Assembly (NCBI GenBank): GCA_902774295.1
Contig: CACYHP010000004.1
Location: 1-64,000, forward strand
Direction of reading: 5' to 3'
Origin: an uncultured Bacteroidia bacterium
GTDB lineage: Bacteria; Bacteroidota; Bacteroidia; Bacteroidales; F082
DNA: 64,000 nucleotides
Part shown: positions 49,719 through 59,346 of the stretch, piece by piece
Position numbering within the stretch: the stretch's first letter is position 1
How the letters are laid out: each line of letters opens with the position of its first letter
Program-made: the position numbers and the translations under genes
The notes under the pieces: model-generated
The model's database searches: none
Seen by the model: the letters and a program-made list of their open reading frames with translations, nothing else
Told to the model about the DNA's origin: nothing

Positions 49719-51917
49719 ATGAATTGGGTAATTTATTTGGTTCTCGCAGCGTCAATTTTGGCTTTGTCATTTGCTTTTTATTTCTATAAAAGCATGATAA
49801 AGAGTGACGAGGGAACGGATTTAATGAAAAAGATCGCTTCGCACGTCAGAAGAGGTGCTATGGCGTATCTCAAGCAACAGTACAAGGTCGTCATCATCGT
49901 GTTTATCGTGTTGGCGGTGTTGTTTTTTGTGATGAGCCTGTTCGACTTACAGAACGGTTGGGTATGGTTCGCCTTCCTCACCGGAGGTTTCTTCTCAGGT
50001 TTGGCAGGATTCTTCGGAATGAAGACCGCTACTTATGCCTCAGCACGTACCGCTAACGCAGCTCGTAAGTCGTTGAACAACGGTTTGCAGGTGGCTTTCC
50101 GTTCAGGTGCTGTCATGGGTCTCGTGGTCGTCGGCCTCGCACTCCTCGACGTGTCGGTTTGGTTCATCGTCCTTGATTATTTCATTGGTGTTGAGAATCA
50201 CTTGGTTATCATCACAACAACCATGTTGACATTCGGTATGGGTGCTTCAACACAGGCTTTGTTCGCCCGTGTCGGTGGCGGTATCTACACCAAAGCCGCT
50301 GACGTCGGCGCTGACCTCGTCGGTAAGACAGAGTACAATATCCCTGAGGATGACCCGCGTAACCCTGCAACAATTGCTGATAACGTCGGTGATAACGTCG
50401 GTGACGTCGCCGGTATGGGTGCTGACCTTTATGAGTCATATGCAGGTTCAATCCTTGCAACAATGGCACTCGGTGCATCAGCATTTGCAACATCAGCAAT
50501 CGAAGGCATGCAGATGAAAGCGGTGTTCGCTCCTATGCTCATCGCTGCAGCAGGCGTTCTCCTCTCATTGATCGGTATCTTCATGGTCCGTACAAATGAA
50601 GGCGCTGGCATGAAACAGCTTCTCGGCGCATTGAGCCGCGGTACTAACACAGCCGCCGTCCTCATCGCAGTAGCTACATTCTGCATCATGTACTTCCTTT
50701 TCGGAAAAGAAGAAGCTAACCCTAACATGTGGTGGCAGGTCTCATTGTCAGTGGTCGTCGGACTTCTGGCAGGTGTCATCATTGGTAAAGCTACAGAATA
50801 CTACACTTCACAGAGCTATAAACCGACACAGAAGGTCGCCGAAAGCTCGAAGACAGGTCCTGCAACAGTTATCATCTCAGGTCTCGGACTCGGTATGCTT
50901 TCAACAGCTATCCCGGTTGTGACAGTAGGTTGCGCTATCATTTTGGCATACCTCTGCGCTAATGGATTCCATATCGCATTCACAGCTCAGAACCTCTCAA
51001 TGGGTCTCTATGGTATCGGTATCGCCGCTGTCGGTATGCTTTCGACACTCGGTATCACCCTTGCAACTGACGCTTACGGTCCTATCGCCGACAACGCCGG
51101 TGGTAACGCCGAGATGAGCGGTCTCGACCCGGAAGTTCGTCAGCGTACAGACGCTCTCGATGCTCTCGGAAACACCACAGCAGCAACAGGTAAGGGCTTC
51201 GCTATCGGTTCAGCCGCTTTGACAGCTCTCGCACTTTTGGCATCATACGTCGAAGAAATCAAACTCGCACTCATCCGTGTGGGTCAAGACCTTCCTAATG
51301 GCGTTGAGTCAGCAAAGGCAACATTGGTTGACTTCATGGAGGCTTACAACGTCAACCTGATGAACCCGGTCGTGTTGGTCGGTGTGTTCATCGGTGCTAT
51401 GATGGCATTCGTGTTCTGCGGCATGACAATGAACGCCGTGGGTCGCGCTGCACAGAAGATGGTTGAAGAGGTGCGTCGTCAGTTCAGCACCATCAAGGGA
51501 ATCCTTGAAGGTAAGGCAGAACCTGACTACGAGCGCTGCGTTGCTATCTCTACAAAGGGTGCACAGCGTGAGATGCTCGTTCCTTCAATCCTCGCTATCC
51601 TCGTCCCGATTCTCACAGGCTTGGTACTCGGCGTTCCCGGTGTCCTCGGTCTGTTGATCGGCGGTCTCGCCACAGGCTTCGTGTTGGCAGTGTTCATGGC
51701 TAACTCAGGCGGTGCTTGGGATAACGCTAAGAAATATGTTGAAGAAGGCAACTTCGGAGGCAAAGGCTCAGAAAATCATAAGGCTACAGTGGTTGGCGAC
51801 ACCGTCGGTGACCCGTTTAAAGACACATCAGGCCCATCATTGAACATCCTCATCAAGCTGATGTCGATGGTTTCAATCGTGATGGCAGGCTTGACAGTCA
51901 CATGCCACCTGCTGTAA
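49719..51917 (+). CDS. hppA: membrane pyrophosphatase, K+-dependent type (proton or sodium pump)
   Basis: 732 residues from ATG 49719; the TTG at 49713 adds only two residues. About sixteen membrane helices. Pyrophosphate-binding signatures are present: ADVGADLVGKTEYNIPEDDP, then NVGDNVGDVAGMGADLYESY, and GDTVGDPFKDTSGPSLNILI near the end. The motif GNTTAATGKG has Ala where K+-independent enzymes have Lys, so K+ dependence is expected. Whether it moves H+, Na+ or both cannot be decided here. It recovers energy from PPi at the inner membrane. Confidence 0.95.
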   Translation: MNWVIYLVLAASILALSFAFYFYKSMIKSDEGTDLMKKIASHVRRGAMAYLKQQYKVVIIVFIVLAVLFFVMSLFDLQNGWVWFAFLTGGFFSGLAGFFGMKTATYASARTANAARKSLNNGLQVAFRSGAVMGLVVVGLALLDVSVWFIVLDYFIGVENHLVIITTTMLTFGMGASTQALFARVGGGIYTKAADVGADLVGKTEYNIPEDDPRNPATIADNVGDNVGDVAGMGADLYESYAGSILATMALGASAFATSAIEGMQMKAVFAPMLIAAAGVLLSLIGIFMVRTNEGAGMKQLLGALSRGTNTAAVLIAVATFCIMYFLFGKEEANPNMWWQVSLSVVVGLLAGVIIGKATEYYTSQSYKPTQKVAESSKTGPATVIISGLGLGMLSTAIPVVTVGCAIILAYLCANGFHIAFTAQNLSMGLYGIGIAAVGMLSTLGITLATDAYGPIADNAGGNAEMSGLDPEVRQRTDALDALGNTTAATGKGFAIGSAALTALALLASYVEEIKLALIRVGQDLPNGVESAKATLVDFMEAYNVNLMNPVVLVGVFIGAMMAFVFCGMTMNAVGRAAQKMVEEVRRQFSTIKGILEGKAEPDYERCVAISTKGAQREMLVPSILAILVPILTGLVLGVPGVLGLLIGGLATGFVLAVFMANSGGAWDNAKKYVEEGNFGGKGSENHKATVVGDTVGDPFKDTSGPSLNILIKLMSMVSIVMAGLTVTCHLL

Positions 51918-51937
51918 GATAAGGTTTTTGAAAAAGA

Positions 51938-51967
51938 AAAAGGGGTGAATTTATTCGCCCCTTTTTT
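51938..51967. terminator. shared terminator of hppA and lgt
   Basis: 12 bp stem (51938-51949 with 51954-51965, one G-T pair), 4-base loop and T-run. The lgt stop codon (51951-51953) lies in the loop, so both converging genes end in the same hairpin. Confidence 0.85.
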
Positions 51968-52784
51968 GTTTTCTACACATAAAATAAATTCCTGCAATCA
52001 CAAACGGGATGCTTAGCCATTGTCCCATGTCAAGCGTCATCGAATTCTCAAATTCCACTTGTGGCTGCTTTATGAATTCAATCAAGATTCGTGAACCGAA
52101 AACCACGGTGCAGAAGAAACCGAAGAAAAATCCCGGTCGTTTGTTGACGGTGTCTTTCTTGAAGAAAAGATACATAAGTATCACAAATACTATAATGCAA
52201 ATCAGCGCTTCGTAGATCTGTGTCGGGTGGCATGCCGGGATGGCGTCGATAGGAGTGCCCGGAGCCCAGTCGCGCACGAACTTAAATCCCCAAGGCAACG
52301 TTGTCTCGTATCCGTAAATCTCAGAATTCATGAGGTTTCCGATGCGTATGAAAGCACCGCCGATGGAGACGGGAATCACAATCCTGTCCAAAATCCAGAT
52401 ATACGGTTTCTTTATTTTTCTTGAATAAATAAACAGTCCGATGAGGATGCCGATGGCGCCTCCGTGACTGGCCAGACCACCTTCCCAGATGTAGAGAAAA
52501 CGTATAGGCTCGGCAAAATAATACTCCGGTTCATAGAAAAGACAATGCCCCAAACGCGCCCCGACGATAGTGAAAACAAGCATGTTGATGGTGAGCTTGT
52601 CCAAAAGTTCATCGCTGAGTTTCTCTTTTCGGTACACTTTGCGCATGATATAATATCCGACGATGAATACCATCGCCCAAAGTAGTCCGTACCAAGCAAT
52701 AGGGCGTCCGCCGAGGAGCGGGAAACCGTCGGGGAACGTTAAAATATACGGGTTTACATCCCAAACAATGTAGTTTGCTATCAT
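51951..52784 (-). CDS. lgt: prolipoprotein diacylglyceryl transferase
   Basis: 277 residues, seven membrane helices. Motifs: RPIAWYGLLWAMVFIVGYYI, ARLGHCLFYEPEYY (His-containing), GGLASHGGAIGILIG, and the Lgt signature RIGNLMNSEIYG. It transfers a diacylglyceryl group from phosphatidylglycerol to the lipobox cysteine, the first step of lipoprotein maturation at the inner membrane. One base separates it from the upstream glycosyltransferase gene. Confidence 0.95.
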   Translation of the reverse strand: MIANYIVWDVNPYILTFPDGFPLLGGRPIAWYGLLWAMVFIVGYYIMRKVYRKEKLSDELLDKLTINMLVFTIVGARLGHCLFYEPEYYFAEPIRFLYIWEGGLASHGGAIGILIGLFIYSRKIKKPYIWILDRIVIPVSIGGAFIRIGNLMNSEIYGYETTLPWGFKFVRDWAPGTPIDAIPACHPTQIYEALICIIVFVILMYLFFKKDTVNKRPGFFFGFFCTVVFGSRILIEFIKQPQVEFENSMTLDMGQWLSIPFVIAGIYFMCRKQKRGE

Positions 52785-52785
52785 T

Positions 52786-53868
52786 TTAATCCAAATTTTT
52801 TATCCAATTTTGTATGAAAATATCAATATTCTCTTCGTTGTCGTTAAATTTTTCTTTTAGAGAAATCTTTGGTGTTGTGACCTTATCTAATTGAAAGTCA
52901 GATTGTTTGCACCAGTTGAAATAACCTTCTTTCCCAAGATGGTAGGCGAGATACTCTTGTTCTGTCTGCCCGGGTGTGGGGACGAGGTAAGCGGTTCTGT
53001 CGAGTCTCACAAGGTCCATCAACGACGAATACCCGCCTCGGCAAATGATATGTTCCGAACTGTTTACAAGTTTTACAAACATCTCGTCGTCAACGTGGTT
53101 AAACACGCTTATATTGGGAGAGACGTCGCGTACAAGGTCGTTTGATTCCGGTTTTGCTCTGAGAATCAATACGTTATCTTTGATTTCTTTTGCCTGTTTT
53201 AAAACGATGTCTTCAAACATCGTGCGTTGTGGTTCGGGGCCGGAAAGAATCACGAGATATTTGTTTGGTTTTTCTGTATCGTATTGATTATCAGCGTTGA
53301 ATCGGCTTAAAATGCCCAAATATGATATTTTAAAACGTTTGATTGCCGGATGCGACAGTCTGCCACCCAATGCAGGGGCATTTTCGTCATCGGGGACCCA
53401 TACTTCATCATATTTCTTGATGTAGCTGTTGTTGAAGAAATTAATAATAGGGGAGGCCCACCGCCAGATTTTTGGTGTCCGGATATGCAACTGGTGTGTA
53501 ATGAATACCGAATGAACATGTTTGCTCCAGCAACCAAAGCGATTGTCGGAAATCACAATGTCGATATTGCGGTTTTTAACAATAGTCTCAATGGTTTTGT
53601 GATCTCTTCTGAAATCTTTCAATGCGCCAGGGAATGAGGCTAACATCTTGAGAACCTGCGAGTTTGATTTGCTGTACTTCGGGTCAAATCCGGGAAACTC
53701 GATGAATTTCAAGTCAGGGAAAGCCCTTTGTAGGAACGCGAGAGGCCCTTTGTCAGCTGCGATAATAACCCTGTGACCTTGTTTTTGCAAAGCCTTAATT
53801 ATTGGTACACAGCGAGTTGCATGGCCGAGCCCCCAATTTAACGGACATATAAGGATCTTCTTTCCCAA
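52786..53868 (-). CDS. MurG-like/Glyco_trans_1_3 glycosyltransferase
   Basis: 360 residues from TTG 53868. A longer reading to 53943 runs through the -7 box and is rejected. N-terminal GKKILICPLNWGLGHATRCVP with the glycine-rich loop of GT-B enzymes; C-terminal YLVILSGPEPQR, HIICRGGYSSLMDLVRL and LVPTPGQTEQEYLA, close to the MurG-like nucleotide-sugar pocket. Substrates unknown; an envelope glycolipid is a guess. It precedes lgt by 1 base, so both genes come from one message. Confidence 0.82.
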   Translation of the reverse strand: MGKKILICPLNWGLGHATRCVPIIKALQKQGHRVIIAADKGPLAFLQRAFPDLKFIEFPGFDPKYSKSNSQVLKMLASFPGALKDFRRDHKTIETIVKNRNIDIVISDNRFGCWSKHVHSVFITHQLHIRTPKIWRWASPIINFFNNSYIKKYDEVWVPDDENAPALGGRLSHPAIKRFKISYLGILSRFNADNQYDTEKPNKYLVILSGPEPQRTMFEDIVLKQAKEIKDNVLILRAKPESNDLVRDVSPNISVFNHVDDEMFVKLVNSSEHIICRGGYSSLMDLVRLDRTAYLVPTPGQTEQEYLAYHLGKEGYFNWCKQSDFQLDKVTTPKISLKEKFNDNEENIDIFIQNWIKNLD

Positions 53869-53883
53869 AGCGATAATTTTTTG

Positions 53884-53891
53884 CAAATATA
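53884..53891 (-). promoter_or_regulatory. -7 box (TATATTTG) of the glycosyltransferase-lgt operon
   Basis: CAAATATA on the plus strand, 16 bases before TTG 53868. Confidence 0.7.
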
Positions 53892-54004
53892 ACGATATTA
53901 TTGATAGCCAAGTATATTTTGAAATGTTAAATTTTTTTAACAATTGTTAAAAATAATTAACATAAATTGCAGAAAAAAGGTGGCGAACCTATTGAAAATG
54001 TTCT

Positions 54005-54012
54005 TAATTTTG
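54005..54012 (+). promoter_or_regulatory. -7 box (TAATTTTG) of dprA
   Basis: Exact TAnnTTTG match, 4 bases before the dprA ATG, which suggests a leaderless or nearly leaderless message. Confidence 0.7.
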
Positions 54013-54016
54013 CGAC

Positions 54017-55114
54017 ATGACAGAACAAAAACTATACGAAATCGCTCTTACTCTTATTCCATATATTGGGGTCGTGAACGGTAAGAAGTTGGTCGCCTAC
54101 TGCGGAGGCGCCGAGGCGGTGTTTTGTGAGAATAAAAACGCTTTGAGGCAGATAAGCGGAATACACGAAAACATTATCAAAGGCATTGATTCTAAAGAAG
54201 TTATGACTCGCGCTGAGGAAGAAATGATGTTCATTGAGAAGAATGGCATAAAGCCGTTGTTTTATCTCGACAAGGATTATCCGAAACGGCTTCAGCACTG
54301 TCACGACAGCCCTATGATGCTCTATTATAAAGGTAATGCCGATTTGAATGCAGAAAAAACTGTCGGCATTGTCGGCACTCGAAATATTACTGATTATGGG
54401 AGATATGTTGTGGAGAAACTAATTGAGGATTTGGCGACTGATAATGTGATGATAATCAGCGGTTTGGCGTATGGTGTTGATGCTGCGGCGCACAGAGCTG
54501 CTTTGAAATATGACCTTGCTACCGTAGGTGTGCTGGGACACGGGATGCAAACTATTTATCCGGCAGAAAACAGGAAATTATCAACAAACATGATTGAGAA
54601 AGGAGGTATATTGACAGAGTTTGTCAGCGGGACGCAACCGGACAGGGAGAATTTTCCGAAACGCAACAGAATAGTGGCAGGAATGGTCGATTGTCTTGTG
54701 GTCATCGAAAGTGCACTGAAGGGCGGTGCCATGATAACTGCCGAAATCGCCAATTCATACGACCGGGAAGTGTTCGCAATGCCAGGAAGAGTAGGCGATA
54801 TTTATAGCGAGGGATGTAATCAGCTGATAAAGACAAATAAAGCGAATCTCTTGGTTAATGCAGCGGATATCAGATATGTGATGCGTTGGGATGTTGATAC
54901 CAAGGTAGTCGCGAAACAAATGCGTCTGTTCCGTGACTTCAGTGAAGATGAGAAAAAAGTGATGGATGTCTTCGCGGAAAACAATGTTGTTCATATTGAT
55001 GACATTATAATTGGTACGGATTTGTCGCCTTCAAAAATAGCGTCAATACTGCTTTCATTGGAGTTTGACGGTGTTTTGACAGCGCTGCCAGGAAAACGTT
55101 ATCAAAAGTTGTAG
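54017..55114 (+). CDS. dprA: DNA-processing protein A
   Basis: 365 residues. A helix-hairpin-helix-like N-terminus (about 1-75) is followed by the DprA Rossmann fold: VGIVGTRNITDYGRYV, MIISGLAYGVDAAAHRAAL, VGVLGHGMQTIYPAENRKL, FPKRNRIVAGMVDCLVVIES and AMITAEIANSYDREVFAMPG. A C-terminal winged helix ends the protein (about 300-365). It binds incoming single-stranded DNA and loads RecA during natural transformation, so DNA uptake is possible in this organism. Confidence 0.94.
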   Translation: MTEQKLYEIALTLIPYIGVVNGKKLVAYCGGAEAVFCENKNALRQISGIHENIIKGIDSKEVMTRAEEEMMFIEKNGIKPLFYLDKDYPKRLQHCHDSPMMLYYKGNADLNAEKTVGIVGTRNITDYGRYVVEKLIEDLATDNVMIISGLAYGVDAAAHRAALKYDLATVGVLGHGMQTIYPAENRKLSTNMIEKGGILTEFVSGTQPDRENFPKRNRIVAGMVDCLVVIESALKGGAMITAEIANSYDREVFAMPGRVGDIYSEGCNQLIKTNKANLLVNAADIRYVMRWDVDTKVVAKQMRLFRDFSEDEKKVMDVFAENNVVHIDDIIIGTDLSPSKIASILLSLEFDGVLTALPGKRYQKL

Positions 55115-55134
55115 CATAATTCAATAAAAATCTG

Positions 55135-55142
55135 TACCTTTG
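55135..55142 (+). promoter_or_regulatory. -7 box (TACCTTTG) of rsgA
   Basis: Exact TAnnTTTG match, 20 bases before ATG 55163. Confidence 0.72.
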
Positions 55143-55162
55143 CATCGTTTTTATTTGCAAAG

Positions 55163-56071
55163 ATGCCGATAGGTAGAGTTATTAAATCAACAGGAAGCTG
55201 GTACGATGTCAGAGATGATGCCGGAATGGTCGTTTCATGCCGCTTGAGAGGCAAGATTCGTCTTGATGGACTGCGCACGACAAACCCAGTGGCTGTTGGC
55301 GATTTGGTGAATTTTGAGAAAGAACGCGACAAGGATACCTGCGTGATTGACAAAATCCTGCCACGCACAAATGTCATCGTACGTAAATCGGTGAATTTGT
55401 CGAAAGAGTCGCATATCATTGCGGCAAATGTCGACCAGGCTATTCTCGTGGCTACAATAGCACAGCCAAGGACTTCGACAGGTTTTATCGATAGGTTTAC
55501 GGTGACAGCTGAAGCTTATCATATACCAACCATCATTGTGTTCAATAAATGCGATATCTATAATGAAGAACAGAATGCTGTCGCTGAAGAACTGATGAAG
55601 GTGTATAATAACATTGGCTATCAGTCGTTTATGGTCTCTGCCAAGACAGGATACAATTGTGATAGACTCGAGAACATCATGAAGGATAAAATCAGTATGT
55701 TTTCAGGACATTCTGGAGTGGGGAAGTCGGCATTGGTAAATAGAATGGATCCAAATCTTGACATAAGAGTCGGAGAAATCTCGGAGGTTCATGAAAAAGG
55801 TAAGCATACGACGACGTTTGCACAGATGTATGAGCTCTGTTTCGGAGGCTATATCATTGATACTCCCGGTATTAAAGAGTTTGCGCTCTTCGATATGGAA
55901 AAAGAGACATTGGCTCAGCGCTTCCCGGAGATGAGAGCCTTGATGCATGATTGCCATTTTAACAACTGCACGCATCTGCATGAACCGCATTGCGCAATCA
56001 AAGACGCTGTGGAACAAGGTGTTATCGCTGACTGGCGCTACGAGAACTATTGTAATATGATGGACGATTGA
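55163..56071 (+). CDS. rsgA: ribosome small subunit-dependent GTPase A
   Basis: 302 residues. N-terminal OB fold (GRVIKSTGSWYDVRDD), then a circularly permuted GTPase: G4 VFNKCDIY precedes G1 SGHSGVGKSALVNRM, with G3 DTPGIKEF. A C-terminal zinc finger is made from HDCHFNNCTHLHEPHCAIKD. It checks late 30S maturation on the ribosome. The downstream BamA-like gene starts 2 bases after its stop. Confidence 0.95.
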   Translation: MPIGRVIKSTGSWYDVRDDAGMVVSCRLRGKIRLDGLRTTNPVAVGDLVNFEKERDKDTCVIDKILPRTNVIVRKSVNLSKESHIIAANVDQAILVATIAQPRTSTGFIDRFTVTAEAYHIPTIIVFNKCDIYNEEQNAVAEELMKVYNNIGYQSFMVSAKTGYNCDRLENIMKDKISMFSGHSGVGKSALVNRMDPNLDIRVGEISEVHEKGKHTTTFAQMYELCFGGYIIDTPGIKEFALFDMEKETLAQRFPEMRALMHDCHFNNCTHLHEPHCAIKDAVEQGVIADWRYENYCNMMDD

Positions 56072-56073
56072 GT

Positions 56074-57465
56074 ATGAGGAAGCTGCTGGTCATATTGATG
56101 CTTATGTGTTCTGTAGCGGCGTATGCTCAACAGGAAACAGACTGCTTTGTGGTTTCTAAAATTAATGTGACTGGTAACAACGTGACAAAGATGTCTACCA
56201 TAAATAGGGAGATGCTTTTTCATGAAGGAGATACTGTCTGTTCCGAAGAAGCTGTCAAAGAAAGCCGCGAAAATCTTGTCAATACAGCATTGTTTAACTT
56301 CGTCGACTTCTATTGGACTGACGATACCGTAAAAGAGAATTGTAAGTCACTGACAATCAGTGTGGTGGAACGTTGGTATCTGTGGCCAATACCATATCTG
56401 GCTTATGCCGACAGAAATCTGAAATCATGGTTTGAAGCGAATGATCTTTCGCGACTGAGCTATGGTATCGACTTGGTTTACAGAAACTTATGGGGTTTGA
56501 AGCATGAACTCGACCTTACGATAATAGGCGGATATAACCAGAATTTTGGCTTGACGTATGACATTCCGTATCTTACCAGTAAACAAAGACTTGGAATGAC
56601 AGTGTCATCAGGGTTTACACGCGACAGAGAAGTGGCATATATTACTTGGGATGACAGAGTCAAATATTTCAAAGGAGAAGATGAGTATGCTCATGAGTCG
56701 TTTTACGCTTATGTGATGCCTTATTACAGATTCGGTTATCGTAACAAGTTGTATTTTCAGATGAGATATGACAACAGGGTGTTTAATGACAGCTTGCCGA
56801 GCCTGAATAAGGATTTCGGTAATCCGGAAGGTACACGCTTTCAATACTTTACGTTGTCGGCAGTGTTTAAAAACGACTATCGCGATGATCACAACTATCC
56901 TCTCGACGGACATTATTTGGAACTTGAGCTGACAAAAATCGGTTTAGGTGTGATGGATTATGCGCCGGACCTTTTCTATGGTAAAATCACCGCCGATTGG
57001 TATACGCCAATAAAAGGCAGGTTTTACTGGGCTTCTAATGTCACGGCAAAGTTATCCGACAGCAACACCGCTCCTTACTTTTTGTCGCAGGGCTTCGGAT
57101 ATAAGAACGATTATGTGAGGACTTATGACCTCTACGTCATCGATGCGCTCAATTACGCAATATGTAAGAATAACTTGAAGTTCGAGATATTGAAACCGGT
57201 AACAAAACACATACCAGGTATTAAAAATGACAAGTTTGGGAAAATACATCTGGCATTTTACGCCAACTTGTTCTTTGACTTCGCATATACTTGGGGTGTG
57301 GTCATTCCGGAAGGTTCAACAACACGAATCGCAAACCAATGGATATATGGAACAGGCGTGGGAATCGACTTTGTTACATATTACGATAAGGTTTTGCGGT
57401 TGGAATATGGTGTGAACGGACTGGGAGAGTTCGGCTTCTTCGTACATCTCGTGGCTCCGATCTAA
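56074..57465 (+). CDS. BamA/TamA-like outer-membrane protein with one POTRA domain
   Basis: 463 residues from ATG 56074. Signal peptide 1-19 (AAYAQQ). One POTRA domain (about 20-105, VVSKINVTGNNVTKMSTINRE and DTVCSEEAVKESRENL), then a 16-strand-like barrel rich in aromatic strands that ends FFVHLVAPI. Smaller than BamA, which is encoded separately at 60100. It may be a TamA-like or Bacteroidota-specific insertase, or a translocator of unknown cargo. Overlap-level coupling to rsgA; nadK follows. Confidence 0.78.
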   Translation: MRKLLVILMLMCSVAAYAQQETDCFVVSKINVTGNNVTKMSTINREMLFHEGDTVCSEEAVKESRENLVNTALFNFVDFYWTDDTVKENCKSLTISVVERWYLWPIPYLAYADRNLKSWFEANDLSRLSYGIDLVYRNLWGLKHELDLTIIGGYNQNFGLTYDIPYLTSKQRLGMTVSSGFTRDREVAYITWDDRVKYFKGEDEYAHESFYAYVMPYYRFGYRNKLYFQMRYDNRVFNDSLPSLNKDFGNPEGTRFQYFTLSAVFKNDYRDDHNYPLDGHYLELELTKIGLGVMDYAPDLFYGKITADWYTPIKGRFYWASNVTAKLSDSNTAPYFLSQGFGYKNDYVRTYDLYVIDALNYAICKNNLKFEILKPVTKHIPGIKNDKFGKIHLAFYANLFFDFAYTWGVVIPEGSTTRIANQWIYGTGVGIDFVTYYDKVLRLEYGVNGLGEFGFFVHLVAPI

Positions 57466-57483
57466 TACGAAAACTGTTTTGTT

Positions 57484-58362
57484 ATGAGAATAGCATTATA
57501 TGGTAGAGGCTTCGGCCCTGATTATGACGGACTTATGAAAGAAGTCCTGCGCGTTTTGCGCGACGCCGGCACAAAAACGATAGTATACACGTCTCTTATG
57601 AATGATATAATGAGATGTGACGCTGAAAATGCTGATTATCAGACATTTAACACATACGAACAGCTGAAGGATAAGGCTGATGTGCTGTTCTCGTTTGGAG
57701 GCGACGGCACCATGCTCGATTCTGTTGAATATGTCCGCGACACAGCCATCCCAGTGCTCGGAATAAACATGGGCCGACTCGGATTTCTGTCAAGCGTGTC
57801 ATCAAATGAGACAATCGATGCAGTCAACAAAATCCTGAAAGGCGATTTTGAGGTAGAGAAACGCTCGCTGCTCGAACTGGTAGGCGAGGAACAACGCTTC
57901 AAAGGCATCAACTATGCCCTTAATGAATTGAGCCTCATGCGTAAAGACGGCAGCAGCCTCATCGTGATACAAGTCTTCGTCGACGACAAACTGCTTAACA
58001 CTTATTGGGCAGACGGCCTTATTTTGGCAACACCTACAGGCTCGACAGCCTACTCGCTGAGCGCCGGCGGACCTATCGTGGCACCCAATAATGACAGTTT
58101 TTTGATAACTCCTATTTCCGCACACAATTTAAGCGTACGTCCTGTCGTTATATCTGACAAAAGCGTCGTGAAAATCAAGGTCGACGGCCGCTGCGATGCC
58201 TACGACTTGAGCCTTGACTCACGTACTAAATTGGTGGACAAAGGTTTACAACTTGAAGTCAAGAAAGCTGGCTTCTCCTTTAATATGGTTAAACTGCCAG
58301 ATAAAGATTTCTTCGAAGCAATAAGAAAAAAACTGCTCTGGGGCAATGATGTGAGAAATTAA
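57484..58362 (+). CDS. nadK: NAD kinase
   Basis: 292 residues. Catalytic GGDGTMLDSV (GGDGT motif), NMGRLGFLS, NELSLMRKDGSSL and TPTGSTAYSLSAGGPIV. It phosphorylates NAD to NADP. It lies 18 bases after the BamA-like gene and 99 bases before porG, which has its own promoter. Confidence 0.95.
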   Translation: MRIALYGRGFGPDYDGLMKEVLRVLRDAGTKTIVYTSLMNDIMRCDAENADYQTFNTYEQLKDKADVLFSFGGDGTMLDSVEYVRDTAIPVLGINMGRLGFLSSVSSNETIDAVNKILKGDFEVEKRSLLELVGEEQRFKGINYALNELSLMRKDGSSLIVIQVFVDDKLLNTYWADGLILATPTGSTAYSLSAGGPIVAPNNDSFLITPISAHNLSVRPVVISDKSVVKIKVDGRCDAYDLSLDSRTKLVDKGLQLEVKKAGFSFNMVKLPDKDFFEAIRKKLLWGNDVRN

Positions 58363-58393
58363 AATTTTTTGACGAACGTTATCAAAAAAATTG

Positions 58394-58401
58394 TAAATTT
58401 G
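58394..58401 (+). promoter_or_regulatory. -7 box (TAAATTTG) of porG-uppS-bamA
   Basis: Exact TAnnTTTG match, 60 bases before the porG ATG. Confidence 0.7.
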
Positions 58402-58461
58402 TCAGTTTATTGGCAAAAAGTTTAAACGACTGTCTATCAACAGGTAAGAAAATTTAAACGA

Positions 58462-59346
58462 ATGAAGAATTGTAAAAAACATTTTTTAGTTGCGTTGATT
58501 GTCCTCGCATTTGGACAATTTCTTGCTCCTAAAGCCGCGCATTCCCAGATTATTGAGGTCGGCGGCTCGGTGGGACTGTCGTATTATATGGGTGATATAA
58601 ACCCAAGCAAGCCATTCAACCAAAGTCAGTTGGGATGGGGCGCACTCGTAAGGTTTTATAATGATACCAGATGGGCTTTCCGCCTCGCTTACTCCAACCT
58701 CCAGCTAAACGGCAGCGACAAATCCTCAGGCTATCGCCCTGAACGCGGATTGTCGTTTAATACCAACGTCCATGATGTGGCTCTCATAGCAGAGTTTAAC
58801 TTCCTCGATTATTTCACCGGAAGCAAGCGTCATGGATTGTCGCCTTATCTTTTCGGAGGTCTCTCGGTGCTGAATTTTAACCCGAAAGCCGACGACGGTA
58901 AAGCATTGTGCAACGTGCTTACCGATGTCAGCGGCTATAACAAAGAGAATGGTGTGCCGACAAACAATATAGACAACGGAACTGCCAAATACAGCAAGGT
59001 GGCGGTTTCCATACCATTCGGCATCGGCGTGAAATATAGTCTTGGAAATAGAATCGGCGCAGCTATCGAATGGCGCTGGGATTACGCCTTCACCGACTGG
59101 CTCGACGACTGCCACGCTTATTATCCGACATACGATAATAAAAACAATCCATACGTACAATACAGCGATCCTACAGGATTTACTGATGATCCTGATCATC
59201 CTGGAACGAATGGAAGACAATATATCCAAAGAGGTAACAAATACGACAAAGATTGGTATGGATACCTGAATTTCTCGTTGGTGTATAAGTTCGTTTTGCC
59301 AGGTGGCACTGACTGTAACGCAAGAGACAAATATAAAAATTATTGA
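58462..59346 (+). CDS. porG: type IX secretion system protein PorG (DUF6089-like)
   Basis: 294 residues. Signal peptide 1-29 (AAHSQI). Outer-membrane barrel-like: [56 protein letters not shown] and [20 protein letters not shown] match the PorG family. The call is strengthened by the order porG-uppS-bamA-skp-skp, the same as in Porphyromonas. PorG is an outer-membrane protein of the type IX apparatus. Its TGA shares a base with the uppS ATG. Confidence 0.87.
   Translation: MKNCKKHFLVALIVLAFGQFLAPKAAHSQIIEVGGSVGLSYYMGDINPSKPFNQSQLGWGALVRFYNDTRWAFRLAYSNLQLNGSDKSSGYRPERGLSFNTNVHDVALIAEFNFLDYFTGSKRHGLSPYLFGGLSVLNFNPKADDGKALCNVLTDVSGYNKENGVPTNNIDNGTAKYSKVAVSIPFGIGVKYSLGNRIGAAIEWRWDYAFTDWLDDCHAYYPTYDNKNNPYVQYSDPTGFTDDPDHPGTNGRQYIQRGNKYDKDWYGYLNFSLVYKFVLPGGTDCNARDKYKNY

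Noticed and set aside
53869-53943. Extra 25 N-terminal residues on the glycosyltransferase
   Set aside because: The extension runs through the -7 box, and the recognised domain begins right after TTG 53868.
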